Assembly: GCF_050003625.1 (NCBI RefSeq)
Contig: NC_134398.1
Location: forward strand, 61,093,641 to 61,157,640
Direction: 5' to 3'
Source of the DNA: Haematobia irritans
Lineage: Eukaryota > Arthropoda > Insecta > Diptera > Muscidae
DNA: 64,000 nucleotides
The position numbers and the translations under genes were made by a program. This document shows, piece by piece, positions 58,170 through 64,000 of this stretch (position 1 is the first letter of the stretch; each line of letters starts with the position of its first letter). The notes below the pieces were generated by a model that saw only the letters and a list, made by a program, of their open reading frames with translations, did no database searches and was not told where the DNA came from.

Positions 58170-60360
58170 TAAAAGTGGTCCAATTTTCCAATTTGCAATA
58201 CAATCTGACTTACAACAATAACAACAACAACTTCTGCAACATTTCAAGCCGATAATTTGTTTTGTTAGGAAGTTAGTGTTATTTTAGTTAAGTATTTTTA
58301 TTAAATAAATCCATTAATTTTGGTTTTTTTTTTTTTCAATTTTATTTACAGTGTACAATATTAACAAAAATTCATTTTAAAAATATTTCAATAAATTCAA
58401 ACCTCTCCGTTTTCTTCAATTAAATTCTAAGGCCTTTCACAAATAATAGCAAAATAACTTGACGTGATTTCTATTTTTGCCTGATGAATAATTTCACAAA
58501 AGAAAGCCATAGCATGTGTACCTATTAAATGTGGGCGGGATATCAAACCCCTAAGGGTTTGGGGCCAATCAAGAATTTTATAACATTTTTAAAGCTCAAT
58601 TAATTTCCAATTTTATTAATATGAAAAAACAACTTTGTAATTTTTTCCAAGCGACTGACTTTTCCGGTTATTATAAAAATATACTCACTAGTGGGTTGGT
58701 ATTAGGTAGGTAGGAGTATTTCCACAACATGGAGTAGAAATGCACGACCCTATGCGTGTGTATGTGGTAGTATTTACATGTATTTTTATACAAGCAGATA
58801 ATAATATATAAGCCCATATTAACATATATTGATTAAAATATAAAAGCTAGAATTTTACAAACCATTAACAACGCGTGCAAAGGAGCCACTACAAAATACT
58901 ACAGACCACAAAATGATGTTCAATATGGGGTATCACTGATGATGATTATCTTGTTAAGTAATTGAAGCATTTCTTTTGTATATTTTTGAGTGTTGATATG
59001 AAACCTTAGAGAAGGGAAGTATTTACGCAGGATCAAATAATGTGATTAGCCTTTGCTACACTCCAAAAAAAAAAAGATGAGTGGGAACTAATTTGAGAGT
59101 TTTGGTATACTTTAATTGAGCAACCAAACAAAGAAAAAGTATTGACCTGATATGATCGATTATACAACTTTATTTTTTTAGGTCACAAAATTTACACAAT
59201 ATCAAAGACTAATTTCAATTAAATAAATAAATAAAATAATATTAAAAGAATGTTTGTTATTTCCCATTAAAATATTTTTGTTTCCCTATGCTTAATGCCA
59301 GCATTTTGTAAATCATCACAACCGAATCAATTAACAATTAACACCTGAGTTACACAAAAAGATACCCCCTTAGTCCCCATTTTTGCCTTTTTTGCACCTA
59401 ATTTTTGCCAATTTTTTATCAAAAGTATCTGTTAACACCGTCTCACTGACGTTTTTTGGTAGAAGTCAAGCATCATCTTCATTATTTAATTCTTCATCAT
59501 CTATTAGCGGTAATTATTTTAATTTGTGGTAAATCAAATTAATGACTATTGTTAGATTATGAACTAGAGAACTACGTGTTACATATAAATTTACTAATCA
59601 TGCCCTTAAAATATTTCCTACTATATCACTGTAATATTGAAGCAAATTTCATTTGTATCACAATTCACAGTTTTCGTCGAAGCCCCATGGATTGATCAAC
59701 AAAATAATTTTATTTCAACATCGATATATACAAATGTTCTTGGCTGTTCTATTCGCCAAAGGGGGTGGGGCGAAATGAAATTAAATGAATCCATATCGAA
59801 CATTATTTAGCCAAAACGGGAGTATAACATTACAATTACTGGCTACGTGTCTAAAACCCAAAAACCTTATATGAACATCATCATCGTCATCATCATCACC
59901 ACCAATCTTAGCAATAGCAACAAATCGTGTAGAATTTATTTGGAGCCATAGCAAAATAGCAACAAAATTACCAGGAGTAGTAGCAACTGATACAACAAAA
60001 ACAACAACAAGAACAAATAGTTCATTACCAGGCGAGGAAAATTTATTGTGGGTGCGAAAAATGTTTATTAAAAAATACCACATACCATTTTATATCTACG
60101 CATATATTGTATGCATATAGAAAACAAAATAAAACGAAGATATTAGAGTGTACCGATAGTGATTCTGTTTTGGACTTAATATTTTAACATATTATTTTTA
60201 AGTGCAATCATATTATATTTGGGATCTTAGGGCATATTATGTTTGCGATATCGAATATGATTGGATGCAAACATACATTAATTTTGAAATTTCTCATAAA
60301 CATATACATATTTAGAGATGAAAGAACAAGGAAGAGAGAAAGAAAACGAATTTAGATAAA
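58170..60360. other. Unique DNA, no confirmed gene
   Basis: 58172-58275 is a decayed A trace (CAATACAATCTGACTTACAA). Otherwise AT-rich with a CAT/ATC tract at about 59876-59905. The 100-codon minus-strand open stretch at 59781-60083 includes that tract (poly-Asp) and is doubtful. 60180-60320 has family I-like CATATTATATTTGG strings. Confidence 0.4.
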
Positions 60361-61442
60361 ACAAGTATATACAGCAGTAAGTTCGGCCAGACCGAATCTT
60401 TAATACCCACCACCATGAATCACATATAACAGTTACCTTTGAAAACCCTTCATCGTAGCGTGTTACTTGATTATATATAGCAGGTTATTTGATAATGTAT
60501 ATGTTAGAATGATAATATATAGGATTGATTAAACAATGCCCTGATTTGAAATCTAAAATCTACAGATTTGGAAATTTTACTTTCAGTTTCGAGCAACTTT
60601 CATGATCAGTGCGACTTCTATACCCTCAAGAAGTGAAATCGGTCTATATGGAGACCTTACCAAATGGGGCGATAAAAACTAAATCCCTTACAATTTCAGG
60701 CAAATCGGATAAAAACTACGGTTTCTATAAGTCCAAGGAGTTAAATCAGGAAACCAGTCTATATGGGTGCTATGCCAAAAATATGCACCCAAGACCCCAA
60801 ATCGGGTGGTCGGATTATATGGGGATATAGCAAAGTATAGACCGATACACATCATATTCTGCACACCTGTTTGTGGTCCTAACATACCAATTTCAAGAAA
60901 ATCGGATTGAAAATACGGTTTCTAGAAGCCCAAGGAGTAAAATTAGGAGATTGGTCTATTTGGGGGCTACACCAAAATATGGACCGACAGAAACCATTTT
61001 TGGCACACTTATTTATAGTCCTAAGATACCTCTAGGTTTCCAATTTCAGGCAAATCGGATAGAAAATACGGTTCCTAGAAGCGCAGGGAATTAAATCAGG
61101 AAACCAGTCTATATGGGTGCTATGCCAAAAATATGCACCAAAGACCCCACATCGGGGGTCGGTTTATATGGTGGCTATACCAAAACATGGACCGATATAG
61201 CCCATCTTTGAACTTGAGTTTGTGGAAAAATTAAACAAGATATCTACATTATTGAAGGCTGTGGCGTGATTACAACAGACATCGAGACAGACAGACGGAC
61301 ATCGTTATATTGTCTTAGAATTTCTCCCTGATCAAGAATATATATACTTTATATAGTCGGATATCGATATTTCGATGTGTTACAAACGGAATGACAAACT
61401 TATTACACCCCCATCACCATTCTATGGTGGTGGGTATAAAAA
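60361..61442 (+). mobile_element. Family E element, copy 2
   Basis: ACAAGTATATACAGCAGTAA, GTTCGGCCAGACCGAA and AATACCCACCACCATGAATC at the left. ATTCTATGGTGGTGGGTATA at the right. Internal units (ATATGGGTGCTATGCCAAAA) show irregular spacing from deletions. A GTCY tract and core precede the end. Confidence 0.8.
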
Positions 61443-61597
61443 CTAAAGGAGAGAGTTGAATGAAGACATCAACATAGCAAGTAACATAAGAGAAGCCCAT
61501 AAAAGCAAATGTTGTTGTTCCGAAATTACTTGAGGGGCATGGGTTGCAGTGGGTAATTGTTCTTGCATATGGGCATACTTTGCACTATACACAATTT

Positions 61598-61975
61598 TTG
61601 TTGCTTATTAATAAACGCACACAAATCACATTTTTGTTGAAGACACAAATAAATTTGTTACAGATCATAAATAGACGTTCAAGAAACCATATATAAATAT
61701 TTTGGTTCAAATTCCAAAATATTTGTTGAGGGTTAAACGTGACGTTCAACAACAAATATATTGTAATGTTTGGTGCTCAACAAATTACTTACTATTTAGG
61801 TTGTTGAGAACACAAATTATTTGCTCCCTTCTGATGGCAATGATTGCTAACAACTTATTTGTAATAATGGTTATTAAAATTACAAATTAATTTGTTACAG
61901 GAAAATTAACAAATATTGTCGTTGGCTTTCCAAAAAAAAAAAGAGTTATTGGTCCTCAAACTTAGTTTTATCTGT
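61598..61975 (+). mobile_element. Family M MITE, copy 1
   Basis: CACAAATAAATTTGTTAC-type repeats through the body and a right end TTAGTTTTATCTGTG followed by TA. An open stretch at 61702-61890 encodes YLLRVKRDVQQQIYC and further residues, alignable without gaps to the one in copy 2. The left end is approximate. Confidence 0.6.
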
Positions 61976-62077
61976 GTATGCTCCTAGTATTTTAACTATA
62001 TTTCTCCTATGCCTAATTCTAAACATTATTGAACTTAGACAACCAATTGTGTAATCCTAGAAGAGAAATTAATTAAG

Positions 62078-63137
62078 TTTGTCATTCCGTTTGTAACACA
62101 TCGAAATATTGCTCTAAGACCCCATAAAGTATATATATATTCTGGGTCGCGGTGAAATTCTGAGTCGATCTAAGCATGTCCGTCCGTCTGTTGAAATTAC
62201 GCTAACTTCCGAACGAAACATGTTATCGCCTTGAAACTTGGCGCAAGTAGTTGTTATTGATGTAGGTCGGATGGTATTGCAAATGGGCTATATCGGTACA
62301 CTTTTACGTATAGCCCCCATATAAACGCACCCCCAGACTTGGCTTGCGGAGCCTCTAAGTGTTGCATATTTCATCCAATCTGGCTGAAATTTGGTACATG
62401 GTGTTAGTATAACCATGTACCAACCATGCAAAAAATTGGTCCACATCGGTCAATAATTATATATAGCCCCCATATAAACCGATCCCCAGATTTGGCTTGC
62501 GAATCTTCTAAGAGAAGCAAATTTCATCTGATCCGGCTGAAATTTGGTACAGGGTGTTAGTATAGGGCCTCTAACAAGCAAAAATTGGTCCATATCGGTC
62601 CATAATTATATATAACTCCCATATAAACCAATACCCAGATTTGACCACCGGAGCCACTTGGAGCAGCAAATTTCATACGATTCAGTTGAAGTTTTGTGTT
62701 TTGTGTAACTATATGGACACTAACAACCATGCAAAAATTAGTCCATATCGATCCACAATTATATATAGCCCCCATATAAACTGGTCTCTACATTTGACCT
62801 CCGGATCCTTTTGGAGGAGTAAAATTTATCCGATCCGGTTGAAACGACCCCCATATTTCAATTCTGGCTCTATAATTACCGCGGTTCGTAATTATTTGTA
62901 GACTTACATATATATATATATACATTTTGTGTCCAATATATACCACGTATGGACGAACTTACAATTTAGAAAACGATGTTAAGAACTTTTAAGATACCTT
63001 GCCATCGGTAAGTATTACCACAACCCAAGTAACTCGATTGTGGATGACAGTCTTTCGTAGATGTTTCTACGCAATCCATGGTGGAGGGTACATAAGATTC
63101 GGCCTGGCCGAACTTACGGCCATATATACTTGTTTAC
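62078..63137 (-). mobile_element. Family A element, copy 6 (terminus lost)
   Basis: Enters at AAGTTTGTCATTCCGTTTGT, missing the outer TATACCCTCCACCAT. Then come the core, four degenerate tandem units, and the normal end GCAATCCATGGTGGAGGGTA with CGGCCTGGCCGAA and ATATATACTTGTT. Confidence 0.8.
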
Positions 63138-63144
63138 TATATGC

Positions 63145-63640
63145 CAGTGATGCCAGGAAATTTTTGTGAAAATTCCCTACGCGGCTCCTAAAAATTCCCT
63201 TTTTTTCCCTACGCCCAAAATTTTTTTCCCCTACATTTTTCCCTACGGCACTAAATTCAAACAAATTTGGCAAGAAAATAGCAAATATTTTATATTGATT
63301 TCAATTTCTTTAAAATTAATAGTCAGGGATTATATCCTTCAATAAAGGGACCAAATGTTTAGTAATATGAATATTGACATTTTTATTCGGATTTCGAGCA
63401 TTGCAACATCATTGCTCATTTTTAACACTACCAACATTTTTCTTGTGGACTTTAATGGCCGCGTGTTTCTTCGGGTCAGATTTCTACAATTTACGAACTT
63501 TCCACAAGCAATGCATTGGTATTTAAAATCGTCATTTTCGACCGCCTCTAGCCAACGCTTTAATTCAACAATGAGCCAATTTGGTCAAAAGGCTATTTTC
63601 TAAATTTTGTTGGAATGGTTTTATTTTCTTCACTACATAT
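63145..63640 (-). pseudogene. hAT-type remnant with BED-like finger
   Basis: CAGTGATGCCAG at 63145 resembles a hAT terminal repeat. On the minus strand at about 63600-63390 the sequence reads KRWLEAVENDDFKYQCIACG then KFVNCRNL. The spaced W/F and the C-x-x-C followed by a basic stretch resemble the BED-type zinc finger at the N-terminus of hAT-like transposases. The histidine pair is not clear, a stop lies upstream, and no catalytic domain is present. Confidence 0.55.
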
Positions 63641-63692
63641 TATTACAATACTTATTCGAGCTTATTGGACAAGTTCTTTTCAGTAATAAGGT

Positions 63693-64000
63693 GCACAGAT
63701 AAAAATAAGTTTGAGAACCAATAACTTTTGTTGGAAAACCAATAACAAAATTTGTTAATTTTCCTGCAACAAACTAATTTGTACTTTTAATAACCATTAT
63801 TACAAAAAAGTTGTTAGCAATCGTCACCATCAGAAGGCAACAAATAATTTGTGTTCTCAATAACATAATTTGTAAGTAATTTGTTGAGCATCCAACAGTA
63901 CAAAATATTTGTTGTTGAACGTTACGTTTAATCCTCAACAAATATTTTTGAATTTGAACGAAAAAATTTGATTGTGGTTTGTTGGAGTTTATCAATGACC
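63693..64000 (-). mobile_element. Family M MITE, copy 2 (runs off the window)
   Basis: CACAGATAAAAATAAGTTTG at the left is the reverse complement of the right end of copy 1. The body is similar in inverted orientation, so the two copies form an inverted pair about 1.7 kb apart. The element continues past the window edge. Confidence 0.65.

Noticed and set aside
59781..60083. 100-codon minus-strand open stretch with poly-Asp
   Set aside because: Crosses a CAT/ATC microsatellite; no other support.

Overview
The window looks like gene-poor nuclear DNA of a calyptrate (muscoid) fly. The composition is strongly AT-rich. No prokaryotic gene organisation is present, no long host ORF exists, and nearly half of the sequence is dispersed repeats. 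Several repeats are of types I associate with calyptrate Diptera: mini-me-like elements with adjoining TA and GTCY microsatellites, a Tc1/mariner-type fragment with an AGGGTGATACGGTC end, a tRNA-headed SINE ending in AACCTAACCT, and foldback MITEs with an AGTTCGAGTTTAG end. The species assignment is inference from repeat style only.

Layout. 1-3.2 kb: a mini-me-like element and a decayed mariner-type transposase. 3.2-4.1 kb: a TA-flanked MITE (family I). 5.7-8.7 kb: family A, with a family B MITE nested exactly in its end, then a family C relative. 9-13 kb: a foldback element, a MITE (family J), a second A copy, and a possible minus-strand host first exon behind a GAGA/CA microsatellite. 13.3-14.7 kb: a 5'-truncated non-LTR retrotransposon cut by a SINE with a 14-bp target duplication. 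15.4-18.4 kb: C and E copies. 18.5-22 kb: perfect 16-bp Tc1-like inverted ends enclosing a transposase remnant, several MITEs and a small spliced-gene candidate. 24-31 kb: B copies, a 29-bp palindromic satellite (F), and another full A. 32.9-40 kb: two near-identical H elements (TA target duplications), each with two divergent tRNA-like modules, a K/J/A mosaic and the best full A copy. 41.6-47 kb: C copies with MITE insertions and a mariner fragment. 49.2-53.9 kb: a C copy containing a 1.1-kb B relative, and an A copy whose TA tract has grown to 195 bp. 55.3-58.2 kb: a MITE, a second mariner-type remnant, and an H copy split by a hAT-like MITE full of TGACTCA motifs. 60.4-64 kb: E, M, A and a hAT/BED-finger remnant.

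The main unexplained structure is that three strongly diverged repeat families (A, C, E) are all built from an internal tandem unit of 153 bp (51 codons). The period recurs almost exactly at many independent places, the units often stay open in the same phase, and they share a recognisable peptide-like pattern. The second is the repeated capture of back-to-back tRNA-like Pol III modules inside inverted-repeat DNA elements. No confident host protein-coding gene is present. The best candidates are a chain of small exons at 20.9-21.3 kb (+) and a possible first exon near 12.6 kb (-). Family letters (A-N) are my own working names.
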